Positions 14,910 through 21,985 are shown, numbered from the stretch's first letter. The stretch: 23,830 nucleotides of DNA from CAG-698 sp964385755 (GCA_964385755.1 CAYLPZ010000022.1:1-23830), one strand, 5' to 3'. Numbers and translations are program-made. Notes: a model not told the origin generated them from the letters alone.

Positions 14910-16208
14910 ATGTATATAAATATTGATTTGCCAATTGAAACCGAATTTGTCGAGTTCAAGTCTTCACTTTCTCAATTGGACAAAGGAATTGAAACGATAA
15001 CTGCAATGCTTAATAAACATGAGAGGGCTGATATATATTATGGCGTCGCAGATGATGGTAAGATTGTTGGTATTCAGGGAGAAGTAGGAAAAGAAACTAT
15101 TAAAAAGATTGAAATGCGAATATCTGAATGCGTTAAACCCGCAATTATTCCTTCCATTGTTATAGAAGATTATGATGGTGTAAAGGTCATACATGTATCT
15201 GTAAAAGGAAACAGAAAACCATACTCTTGCTCTGGCGACTATCGTATACGCGTCGGCAGTTCAAATAAAAAAATAGAGCCTGAACTTCTTGGCGAAATAT
15301 TCTTTGATTCGGCATTAACATCTTTAGAAGCAACGGAATCGATTAATCAAGATTTAACCTTTAATAGGCTAAAATACTACTTCACTGTTGCTGAACTAAC
15401 AATTAATGATAAGAATTTTGCTCAGAATGCCGGGTTGTTAGTAAAAGGAAAATACAATTTACTTGCAGAATTATTATCTGATTCTAATGGTGCTTCTATA
15501 AAAGTTGTCAGGTTTGCAGGTAATGATAAACTCCATATGGTTTCTAGAAATGAATATGGTTATAAATGCCTCATATCTTCAATGAAAGAAGCAAATGACT
15601 ACGTTTTATCATTGAATGAAACCAAAGTAGATATTGAATCTGCACTTGAAAGAAAAGAAACAAAACTATTTGATTCGCACGCTTTTGAAGAAGCATGGAC
15701 AAATGCCTGCATTCATAACAAGTGGATAAAGAACGTACCTCCTGCTATTTACATTTTTAATAATAGAATAGAGATTGTGTCAACTGGCGGACTCCCTTAC
15801 AATTTTTCTTTAAAAGATTTCTATAGTGGAGTCTCAAGACCTATTAACCCTGGCCTCTTCAAGATAATGGGTCAACTTGGTTTGATTGAACAAACAGGAC
15901 ATGGAAATTTAATCATTTTAGAAAAATACGGCAAAAAAGCCTTTGATATAAAAGAAAGTCATATTACAGTTACTATTCCGTTTGCCTTCGAACCTTCAAT
16001 GAAACAAATAGATGTTAAAGGACTATCTCCGGTTCACACAAAAGTATTAATGGCAATCAAAGAGAATCCGTTATTTACAATTAAAGAATTGGCTACCTAT
16101 TGTCAACTTGGTACTACGAGAATTGGTGAGATTATAGCGGATCTGAAAAAAATAGGTAAAATTGAGCGTAAAGGTGCAAGAAAAGGAGGCTATTGGGAGG
16201 TAAAATAG
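14910..16208 (+). CDS. AlbA_2 / RecG-like ATP-binding putative transcriptional regulator
   Basis: Predicted 432-residue protein. The start at ATG 14910 is preferred over GTG 14901 because GAGGTGA (14898-14904) lies 5 nt before it. The N-terminus (TEFVEFKSSL, then YYGVADDGKIVGI and RIRVGSSNKKI) is an AlbA_2/Schlafen-type domain (about 10-130). The middle has a GHKL-like ATP-binding region: EEAWTNACIHNKW (about 259-271), IEIVSTGGLP, and GLIEQTGHGN. The C-terminus is a winged-helix segment (FTIKELATYCQLGTTRIGEI, then a YWEV end). Such proteins are common accessory genes and are thought to be regulators. Codon use differs from the neighbours, with more CTC, GGC, CGC and CCC, pointing to transfer. 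It has its own promoter, iterons on both sides and its own terminator, forming a self-contained cassette. The AlbA_2 function is only partly known in general. Confidence 0.85.
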   Translation: MYINIDLPIETEFVEFKSSLSQLDKGIETITAMLNKHERADIYYGVADDGKIVGIQGEVGKETIKKIEMRISECVKPAIIPSIVIEDYDGVKVIHVSVKGNRKPYSCSGDYRIRVGSSNKKIEPELLGEIFFDSALTSLEATESINQDLTFNRLKYYFTVAELTINDKNFAQNAGLLVKGKYNLLAELLSDSNGASIKVVRFAGNDKLHMVSRNEYGYKCLISSMKEANDYVLSLNETKVDIESALERKETKLFDSHAFEEAWTNACIHNKWIKNVPPAIYIFNNRIEIVSTGGLPYNFSLKDFYSGVSRPINPGLFKIMGQLGLIEQTGHGNLIILEKYGKKAFDIKESHITVTIPFAFEPSMKQIDVKGLSPVHTKVLMAIKENPLFTIKELATYCQLGTTRIGEIIADLKKIGKIERKGARKGGYWEVK

Positions 16209-16211
16209 CCA

Positions 16212-16256
16212 AGTGTGTTAAAAAACGTGTTAAAAACGTGTTAAAAGTGTGTTAAA
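16212..16256 (+). repeat. Four tandem GTGTTA iterons after the AlbA_2 gene
   Basis: GTGTTA cores at 16215, 16227, 16238 and 16249 are spaced 12, 11 and 11 nt, within AGTGTGTTAAA or AACGTGTTAAA units. The orientation matches the two copies at 14838-14860. They begin 4 nt after the stop codon and end just before the terminator. Spacing of about one helical turn points to a protein bound along one face of the DNA. Confidence 0.7.
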
Positions 16257-16260
16257 AATT

Positions 16261-16296
16261 AAGTATCTATCAAAAGTGATAGATACTTTTATTTTT
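16261..16296 (+). terminator. Rho-independent terminator of the AlbA_2 gene
   Basis: AAGTATCTATCA (16261-16272) and TGATAGATACTT (16277-16288) form a perfect 12-bp stem with an AAAG loop, followed by TTATTTTT. Confidence 0.88.
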
Positions 16297-16321
16297 GCTG
16301 TATGAAAAGAGGAAAATTATG

Positions 16322-16330
16322 GATAGCGAG
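16322..16330 (+). repeat. Direct repeat GATAGCGAG, right copy
   Basis: Identical to 14759-14767. It lies between the AlbA_2 terminator and the aspartokinase gene. The remainder of 16297-16418 holds no gene that I can support. Confidence 0.35.
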
Positions 16331-16418
16331 AGTTTTGATGCAAAGGTTGGTTAAATAAAATTAAGAATATTTTATACGTATACTCTCAATATAAAGTAAT
16401 AATTTAAATTCCCATTCT

Positions 16419-16433
16419 TGCGATTTTTTATTT
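16419..16433 (+). repeat. Right half of the split terminator stem
   Basis: TGCGATTTTTTATTT is the reverse complement of the sequence at the S41 stop codon (14727-14743, two A/T longer there) and includes the aspartokinase stop codon on the minus strand. No local partner that would make a hairpin is seen on either side. Confidence 0.55.
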
Positions 16434-17735
16434 AACTAAATCTTCGTACAAAGCTTTAATTGTTTTTTCAAAATCATTATTTGATACACCAACGATAATA
16501 TTTAACTCCATTGCTCCCTGGGCAATCATTTTAATATTAATAGAATGGTTACCAACAATACCGAATATTTTACCTGAGATACCAGGTTTTAATACCATAT
16601 TTCTTCCCACCACCGCAACAAGTGCAATATCTTCATCAATGCTTACATCTTGAACATTTTCATTTGATTTAAGTGCAGTTAGAAGATCATATTTACATTT
16701 GTCAACTTCTTTTGATGGTACAACTATTGAAAAACTATCTATACTAGTAGGAATGTGTTCAACGTTAATATTAAACGCATCAAAGATATTTAAGACTTCA
16801 CGTAAAACTTTGATTTTTGATACTTTTTGAATTTTTGTAATTGTAAACGAAGTAAAGTTCTTTTTACCTGAAATACCTGTTACAATTTGAGATTTATCTG
16901 TACAGTCATCACGAATAATTGTCCCAACATCATCTGGTCTATTAGTGTTTAGTATTTTAATTGGAATATTACATTTTTGAACTGGAAATACTGTTTCTTC
17001 GTGTAAAACATTTGCACCCATATATGATAACTCACGAAGCTCAGAGTATGTAATTTCTTTGATTGTTTTTGCGTTAGTAATAATACGAGGGTCTGCCATA
17101 AGAATTCCAGAAACATCTGTCCAGTTTTCATAATATGTTGACTTAAGTGCACTAGCAATAATGGCTCCGGAAATGTCAGATCCACCTCTTGAGAAAGTTT
17201 TAATAACTCCATTAGGATAAGAGCCATAAAAACCTGGAACAACTACTTTCCCATATTTGATAAATGCTTCGTCAATCAGTCTATAAGATTCTTCATAATT
17301 AACTTTACCATCGTAATTAAACTTGATTAAATCTTTAGCATCAACAAATGCATAGCCTAAATATTCAGCCATAAGTCTTGCGGTTAAATATTCACCACGG
17401 CTAACAAGATATTCTTCAGACATATCTTTTGATAATTCATTTTTTAGGTTTGCAAATTCACTTTCTAAGTCTAATGTTAATCCTAGATCTTCACGAACTT
17501 TATAAAAGCGAGTTGTGATTAATTCCCACACAGGAGTATAAGGAACATTATATTTTAGATGAGCGTGTAAAAGATAAAGTAAATCAGTTATTTTACTATC
17601 ATCTTTTTCTTTTTTCCCCAAAGCAGAAACAATAACACATCTTCTGTATGGATTTGATAAAACTATATTATGGACTTTCTTAAATTGTTCGCTATTAGCA
17701 ACACTAGATCCACCAAATTTAGAAACTGCAAGCAT
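16428..17735 (-). CDS. lysC: Aspartate kinase (monofunctional)
   Basis: Predicted 435-residue cytoplasmic enzyme that phosphorylates L-aspartate, the first step to lysine, threonine and methionine. The N-terminal kinase domain shows KFGGSS (6-11), SRGEYLTARL, FSRGGSDISGA and the GANVLHEETVFP region. The C-terminus has two ACT domains (about 300-360 and 370-435, including NINVEHI and HSINIKMIAQGA), the usual sites of amino-acid feedback. The length is normal and no homoserine dehydrogenase is fused. AAAGGAG precedes the start. The gene stands alone, with no lysine riboswitch in the 100-nt upstream gap. Which end product inhibits it cannot be read from the sequence. Its terminator seems to have been split by the neighbouring cassette. 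Confidence 0.93.
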   Translation of the reverse strand: MLAVSKFGGSSVANSEQFKKVHNIVLSNPYRRCVIVSALGKKEKDDSKITDLLYLLHAHLKYNVPYTPVWELITTRFYKVREDLGLTLDLESEFANLKNELSKDMSEEYLVSRGEYLTARLMAEYLGYAFVDAKDLIKFNYDGKVNYEESYRLIDEAFIKYGKVVVPGFYGSYPNGVIKTFSRGGSDISGAIIASALKSTYYENWTDVSGILMADPRIITNAKTIKEITYSELRELSYMGANVLHEETVFPVQKCNIPIKILNTNRPDDVGTIIRDDCTDKSQIVTGISGKKNFTSFTITKIQKVSKIKVLREVLNIFDAFNINVEHIPTSIDSFSIVVPSKEVDKCKYDLLTALKSNENVQDVSIDEDIALVAVVGRNMVLKPGISGKIFGIVGNHSINIKMIAQGAMELNIIVGVSNNDFEKTIKALYEDLVK

Positions 17736-17767
17736 AATTGACTCCTTTTTTTGTTGATATTTTATTT

Positions 17768-17797
17768 ATTATAATACATTTTCATGATAAATTACAA
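17768..17797 (-). promoter_or_regulatory. Promoter of the aspartate kinase gene
   Basis: Read on the minus strand: TTGTAA (17797-17792), an 18-nt spacer and TATAAT (17773-17768), about 32 nt before the start codon. Confidence 0.6.
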
Positions 17798-17826
17798 GAT
17801 AATGTATTTTTAAAAAGAAAAAAACA

Positions 17827-17832
17827 TATAAT
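17827..17832 (+). promoter_or_regulatory. -10 box candidate for the LysM gene
   Basis: A perfect TATAAT lies 22 nt before the GTG start. The expected -35 position has only a weak match. Transcription would begin near 17839, at the ribosome binding site, so the leader would be very short. Confidence 0.4.
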
Positions 17833-17848
17833 TAGATAGGTGAGAAAT

Positions 17849-18355
17849 GTGAAATATCATATTGTTAGAAACAATGAAACTTTAGAAGATATTTTGTTAT
17901 TATATCAAATATCTAAAAAAGAATTAAAAGAAGTTAACAAACATATAAAATCATTTGAAAGATTAGTACCCGGTAGTAGAATTAATATACCCGCAATCAC
18001 TGAAGCAGATGATGATGAAATATTAGCAATGGAACCTTTCATAGAAGATTACTACCCCAAAACCCCTAAAGAAGTTTTAAATGATGATAGCGACTATGAA
18101 AATGTTATAAAAGTAACAAGTCAAGAGAGTAATTTATTAAATAATGATGGAGAAAAAAATATTGAAGAAAATAATCTTAAAGAACATAATAATAAAGAAC
18201 ATAATAATAAAAATAATAAAACCTTAGAAGATGGTAAAATAAATCCGTATAGTAAAATTGATAAAAGAAAAATAGATTATTATCCTTATTACTATTATGA
18301 TCCATTAACTGGGAGATACTTTGTGTATTATTATCCATATGCATATCGAAAATAA
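17849..18355 (+). CDS. LysM-domain protein with tyrosine-rich tail (spore-coat-like)
   Basis: Predicted 168-residue protein. I prefer GTG 17849 over the in-frame GTG 17840, because AGGTGAG (17838-17844) lies 4 nt upstream of the former and overlaps the latter. Residues 1-50 form one LysM domain (KYHIVRNNETLEDILLLY, then KELKEVN and LVPGSRINIPA). The middle is acidic, then Asn/Lys/Glu low-complexity (EHNNKEHNNKNNK). The end is very tyrosine-rich (YYPYYYYDPLTGRYF, then YYYPYAYRK). No signal peptide is visible, so it is not exported by Sec. A LysM protein without a signal sequence and with a tyrosine-rich tail recalls spore assembly proteins such as SafA. That role is an inference; no sporulation gene is nearby. 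Confidence 0.7.
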   Translation: MKYHIVRNNETLEDILLLYQISKKELKEVNKHIKSFERLVPGSRINIPAITEADDDEILAMEPFIEDYYPKTPKEVLNDDSDYENVIKVTSQESNLLNNDGEKNIEENNLKEHNNKEHNNKNNKTLEDGKINPYSKIDKRKIDYYPYYYYDPLTGRYFVYYYPYAYRK

Positions 18356-18357
18356 AA

Positions 18358-18383
18358 GTGCTAACAAAATAATTTGTAAGCAC
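18358..18383 (-). terminator. Terminator for the DUF362 gene (minus strand)
   Basis: GTGCT (18358-18362) and AGCAC (18379-18383), then after one mismatch ACAAA/TTTGT, form an imperfect 11-bp hairpin. On the minus strand it is followed by TTTTATTTT, so it terminates leftward transcription. Confidence 0.6.
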
Positions 18384-18387
18384 AGTT

Positions 18388-18418
18388 AAACTAAGCGACG
18401 CTTTGCTTAGTTTTTATT
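18388..18418 (+). terminator. Terminator for the LysM gene (plus strand)
   Basis: AAACTAAGC (18388-18396) and GCTTAGTTT (18405-18413) form a 9-bp stem followed by TTATTATTTATTTTT on the plus strand. Confidence 0.75.
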
Positions 18419-19574
18419 ATTTATTTTTTTTGATTGAAAAGACAATTTTACCTATTAATGGTCTATTAGATTTGTAAATTGCATTTTGTGGACATACCTC
18501 AGCACAACACCAGCAGCGAATACACTTAGAAGCTTTTAAACGTGGAAACTCTTTCGGTTTAATTTTCATTGTATGTGGAGGGCATATTTTAGCACATTCA
18601 CCACAGCGAATACATTTACTATGATCAACTTTTGGGTGTTCTAAGAGAGCATTTCTAAAAATAGGTTTTCTTAATAGTGCTAAACCTTTGCCACCAATAT
18701 TATTTGTTGGTGGATCAAAATGAACATCAAAAGATGAAAGATTATCACCAACAATTTCAATATTAGAAAATTCTCCAATTTTTCTTTCTTCTGCTTCTTT
18801 TGCTAAAATTAATTTGTTTGCATCAAGGTTAACAAGCTGACAAGCAACTACATCACAGCTTACCGCATCAGTTGAAGCTAAGATTGCATTAGCCATTTTT
18901 GGTCTTCCACCAGTTGATGGGCCATCAAGTTCTAAACCTAAGATACCATCAGTGAAGTTTAAAATAATTTTATCTTTAAATGATTGTAAAAGAGCACCAT
19001 ATAAATCATTAAAAGCAATAGCAAAATCAACAGGGTTATTTGCTTTTACATGCCAACCTGCTTTATTTAAACCATAGATTAAGCCAAAATAGTTTTTATG
19101 GCATCCGGTCATATAAGTAAGAGTATGTGTTTTTAATTTGGCTAAATTAATCAGAATATCACAATCTATTATTTCTTTAGACACTTCAAAAGAAGAATAT
19201 ACTTTCGCATTATCGTTATGTATCGTAACAATTTGTGATTGATCTAACATCTTAATGTTGTATTTTTCTAAAAGTGGAAAAATTTTAGTTTTCTTCAATG
19301 TAAATAAAATATCACGAGTAGCAGGATTATCTCCTAAAATAATATTGTCAGTTCTATTTTTAATAACTTTGATAACAGCCTCAACAAAGACTGGATGCGT
19401 AGTAATACCCATATCCGGTGCAAAAGGGCCAACACAATTACATTTAATGAAGACTTTCGCATCTTTTTTTATATATTTGTCAATACCACCTAATAAATCA
19501 AAAATAGCGTTAATTTTATTTGTTACTAAATCTAAATCGTAATCTTCACATCGTTTTAATGCAACAATACTCAT
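18417..19574 (-). CDS. DUF362 protein with two 4Fe-4S ferredoxin motifs
   Basis: Predicted 385-residue protein. Residues 1-300 match DUF362 (FIKCNCVGPF, GITTHPVFVEAVI, LGDNPATRD, INLAKLKTHTLTYMTGCHKN, GILGLELDGP). The C-terminus is a bacterial ferredoxin-type pair: Cys321-324-327-331 and Cys351-354-357-361, each followed by Pro, enough for two 4Fe-4S clusters. An extra Cys356 sits inside the second motif. No signal or membrane segment is seen, so it is probably a cytoplasmic electron-transfer protein; DUF362 proteins have no firmly known reaction. AAAGGAG precedes the start. It is transcribed alone, facing away from the glycosidase gene. Confidence 0.88.
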   Translation of the reverse strand: MSIVALKRCEDYDLDLVTNKINAIFDLLGGIDKYIKKDAKVFIKCNCVGPFAPDMGITTHPVFVEAVIKVIKNRTDNIILGDNPATRDILFTLKKTKIFPLLEKYNIKMLDQSQIVTIHNDNAKVYSSFEVSKEIIDCDILINLAKLKTHTLTYMTGCHKNYFGLIYGLNKAGWHVKANNPVDFAIAFNDLYGALLQSFKDKIILNFTDGILGLELDGPSTGGRPKMANAILASTDAVSCDVVACQLVNLDANKLILAKEAEERKIGEFSNIEIVGDNLSSFDVHFDPPTNNIGGKGLALLRKPIFRNALLEHPKVDHSKCIRCGECAKICPPHTMKIKPKEFPRLKASKCIRCWCCAEVCPQNAIYKSNRPLIGKIVFSIKKNK

Positions 19575-19608
19575 TTTTTATATACTCCTTTATATTTTTT
19601 ATAGTATA

Positions 19609-19617
19609 ATTATATCA
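19609..19617 (-). promoter_or_regulatory. Extended -10 promoter candidate of the DUF362 gene
   Basis: On the minus strand TGATATAAT matches TGnTATAAT, about 35 nt before the start codon. No clear -35 is present. A TATCAT/ATGATA palindrome (19613-19626) overlaps it and could be an operator. Confidence 0.4.
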
Positions 19618-19663
19618 TAGATGATAAAAAATGGCGAGATAATTTACATTTGTATAAAAAATG

Positions 19664-19692
19664 TTGAAAAAGAAAATTATATAGTGTATAAT
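19664..19692 (+). promoter_or_regulatory. Promoter of the glycosidase/ECF operon
   Basis: TTGAAA (19664-19669), exactly 17 nt, then TATAAT (19687-19692). It is among the best promoters in the window. Transcription is expected near 19699, where the stem-loop at 19698-19727 begins. Confidence 0.75.
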
Positions 19693-19697
19693 TATCT

Positions 19698-19727
19698 TGT
19701 GATATCATAAAAGAAGGAGATGTCACA
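19698..19727 (+). promoter_or_regulatory. 5'-terminal stem-loop with the ribosome binding site in its loop
   Basis: TGTGATATC (19698-19706) pairs with GATGTCACA (19719-19727) over nine positions with one G-U. The 12-nt loop (19707-19718) holds AGAAGGA, the Shine-Dalgarno sequence, and the start codon follows the stem directly. The predicted transcript would begin with this stem, so it may protect the 5' end or control ribosome access. Confidence 0.5.
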
Positions 19728-21170
19728 ATGACAAAAAAACATAATAGGTTTTTATTATTTAATTTTTTTCAGAAAACATTTTTTGTTTTAGTTATTTTCT
19801 TTCTTGTTTTTACTTTGACAAGTAATAAAAAAGTCCATGCGGTAAGTTCTGATAGTAATAATGCTAGTTATAAGGAAACAAGTATTACTAAACAGTTTAA
19901 TACTTATTACACAGATTTTAAAATGATTGAAGGACAAACTACTTATCAAAATAGTAATTATAATCAAAGAATACATGTGTTTTTCCAAAAGCAAACTAAA
20001 AATAGTAAAATAGTTACTTGGGCTGTAAAGTCAAACGCTGGAAAGTTTGCAAGATGTAATGTTAGTGCGATTGCAAAAGATTATGAAGCGTATCATCCTG
20101 GTTGGAAGGTAGTGGGTGCTATTAATGCGGACCAATATACAACTGGGTTTGGTACAAATATTGGTGCAGCAGGAAAAGACTATTATTACCCACAGCCATA
20201 TTATTCAATGATTTGTGATAATGAGGGATGGTTTGTAATTGGTGGTCTACCTGTTGGTGGTGGACAAAATATCTTGGGGTTTTTACAAGATGATAATAAT
20301 CTTTTAATCCATGGAAGTGCAAACTTAAAAAGTGGTGATTTAAAACTTAGCGGAATGTATCTATATATTCTTGATGAATATGGTAATAGAACAGATAAGT
20401 TTTTTGTTAATAAAATAAACGAAACGCCAAGAGAACTAGAAACTACTATTTGGACAAGTTGTTATAATGAAAAAGAAGAATATCCTAATATTACAGTAAA
20501 TGGTAATTTATACGTTGTTGAGCGTGCTGAAAGAGCAAATATGAACAATTCAATAGATTATCAATATAAGGGTAATGATGCATTTAATAGCTTTTTTGGA
20601 AAAGGAACAATTACAAAGGAAGCGAAAGAGGCTACTTTTGGTTATGGTGCTTTTGCAATTGATACAAAAGATGAAAATCTAAATAATCTTTTGAAAAAAG
20701 GTGTAAAAGTATTAGTTCAATATGAACTAGAAGGGGAATTTAGCAAAGTAGAATCTGCAATCGGCTATCATACTATTCACCGTCTAAATGATCAAGATAT
20801 TCCTAGTAGTGGCTCTTATAATACTAATAAATATACAAGAAGTATTGTTGGTAAAACAAAAGATGGAAAGATATTCCTAATGGCAGTAGATCAAACTAAT
20901 TATTCTGGTATGAACTGGGAAGAGATTTGTGCAACCTTAAAATATTATAATGTAGTAGAAGCATATCAAATGGATGGTGGAGGTTCAACAACTTCAGTAA
21001 TAAAAGAAAATGGCTCTTTTGTTGTTACAAACTCTCCAAGAGATGGATCACCAAGAAATGTTTTTAGTGCACTATTGTTAGTTGAAAGAGAAGAAATAGT
21101 ATCTACTATTAAATTTAGGCCCACTGTTTATGTTAATTTTGTCAAAAGAAAAACAAAAGAAGAGAAATAG
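19728..21170 (+). CDS. Secreted phosphodiester glycosidase family (NAGPA-like) protein
   Basis: Predicted 480-residue protein. The N-terminus is basic, then strongly hydrophobic (about 13-32) and ends in VHA before VSS, a likely signal peptidase I site near residue 38, so the protein is exported. Residues about 95-460 match the NAGPA fold, known from the enzyme that removes GlcNAc from phosphodiester-linked mannose; AINADQYTTGFG and MDGGGSTTSV (415-424), followed by RDGSPRNVFSALLLV, are the family marks. The substrate in bacteria is usually unknown; wall polymers or phosphodiester-linked sugars are plausible. It starts an operon with an ECF transporter subunit 9 nt downstream. Confidence 0.83.
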   Translation: MTKKHNRFLLFNFFQKTFFVLVIFFLVFTLTSNKKVHAVSSDSNNASYKETSITKQFNTYYTDFKMIEGQTTYQNSNYNQRIHVFFQKQTKNSKIVTWAVKSNAGKFARCNVSAIAKDYEAYHPGWKVVGAINADQYTTGFGTNIGAAGKDYYYPQPYYSMICDNEGWFVIGGLPVGGGQNILGFLQDDNNLLIHGSANLKSGDLKLSGMYLYILDEYGNRTDKFFVNKINETPRELETTIWTSCYNEKEEYPNITVNGNLYVVERAERANMNNSIDYQYKGNDAFNSFFGKGTITKEAKEATFGYGAFAIDTKDENLNNLLKKGVKVLVQYELEGEFSKVESAIGYHTIHRLNDQDIPSSGSYNTNKYTRSIVGKTKDGKIFLMAVDQTNYSGMNWEEICATLKYYNVVEAYQMDGGGSTTSVIKENGSFVVTNSPRDGSPRNVFSALLLVEREEIVSTIKFRPTVYVNFVKRKTKEEK

Positions 21171-21179
21171 GAGTTTAAA

Positions 21180-21788
21180 ATGAGTAAAAAAACACGTAAA
21201 ATAGTTGTTGTTGGAGTATTTAGTGCCTTAAGCGTAATTTTATATTATTTAAGTTTTCCATTACCAATTTTCCCAAGTTTTCTAAAAATACAGTTTTCAA
21301 ACATTCCAGTGTTAATTACGGGATTTTCTTTAGGATTTCCATATGGAGTAGGAATACTTGCGGTAAAAGCAATAATTCATGGAATTACAAACGGTGCTGG
21401 AACAATGTATGTTGGTGAGATAGCAGACTTCCTTATTGGAATATGTGTTCTTCTAGCAACAACACTAATATATAATAAAAATAAAACAAAAAAAGGAGCA
21501 ATTATCGCTTTAGCAGTTGGATGTGGAGCTTGGATTATCTCTGCCGCATTATTAAACTGGTTACTACTTGCGCCAACATATATTGAATTATTCTTTAAAG
21601 GTGATGTATCAGGTTTCATTGGAATGTGTTCAATCATAAAAGGAATTAATGAATCTAATTACATGCTATATTATGTTTTATTTGGTGTTGTACCATTTAA
21701 TATTTGCTTATCAGTTATGGTTTCGATAGTTACATATTTAGTTTATAAACGTGTTTCTAACTTTATTAAAGCGGAACCAAAGAAATAA
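21180..21788 (+). CDS. ECF transporter S component, RibU-like
   Basis: Predicted 202-residue membrane protein with about five or six membrane segments. It is the substrate-binding subunit of an energy-coupling factor vitamin importer; the shared EcfA/EcfA'/EcfT module is not in this window. LKIQFSNIPVLITGFSLGFP (about 38-57) closely resembles the segment typical of RibU, so riboflavin is the most likely substrate, though the S-component families overlap. TAGGAG lies 7 nt before the ATG. It is the second gene of the operon with the glycosidase and is ended by the terminator at 21787. No FMN riboswitch was seen upstream. Confidence 0.78.
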   Translation: MSKKTRKIVVVGVFSALSVILYYLSFPLPIFPSFLKIQFSNIPVLITGFSLGFPYGVGILAVKAIIHGITNGAGTMYVGEIADFLIGICVLLATTLIYNKNKTKKGAIIALAVGCGAWIISAALLNWLLLAPTYIELFFKGDVSGFIGMCSIIKGINESNYMLYYVLFGVVPFNICLSVMVSIVTYLVYKRVSNFIKAEPKK

Positions 21789-21826
21789 AAATGTGCTGAA
21801 TAATCAGCACATTTTTATTTTTACTT
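21787..21826 (+). terminator. Rho-independent terminator of the glycosidase/ECF operon
   Basis: AAAATGTGCTGA-type left arm (21787-21799) and TCAGCACATTTTT-type right arm (21804-21816) form a perfect 13-bp stem with an ATAA loop, running into a T-rich tract. Confidence 0.9.
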
Positions 21827-21955
21827 CACACTTTTATTATGTATTAAATTTGCTTATTATTAATTCCATAAAATTAATTCAACATAATTATTTTACTATC
21901 ATTATTTACTATTTTTGTCAATGGAAATTATAAAAAATTTGTTTTTAAAAATAGG
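21827..21955. other. Gene-free AT-rich spacer
   Basis: Nothing beyond AT-rich sequence was recognised between the operon terminator and the promoter of the right-hand gene. Confidence 0.5.
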
Positions 21956-21985
21956 TTGACTTGCTTTGAAAACTCGTGATATAAT
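21956..21985 (+). promoter_or_regulatory. Promoter of the YD/RHS-type gene
   Basis: TTGACT (21956-21961), an 18-nt spacer and TATAAT (21980-21985). Just after it, CCATC (21986-21990) pairs with GATGG (22004-22008) around an inner TCAC/GTGA hairpin, which could be an operator or part of a leader of about 98 nt. Confidence 0.65.

Noticed and set aside
14838..16256. GTGTTA arrays as a CRISPR array
   Set aside because: Units are only 11-12 bp and contiguous, with no unique spacers and no cas genes.
14744..16418. Insertion sequence or transposon
   Set aside because: No transposase, integrase or recombinase is encoded. The cassette may be mobilised in trans, but a named element cannot be supported.
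17736..17848. Lysine riboswitch before the aspartate kinase gene
   Set aside because: The gap is about 100 nt, too short for the lysine aptamer, and shows no matching helices.
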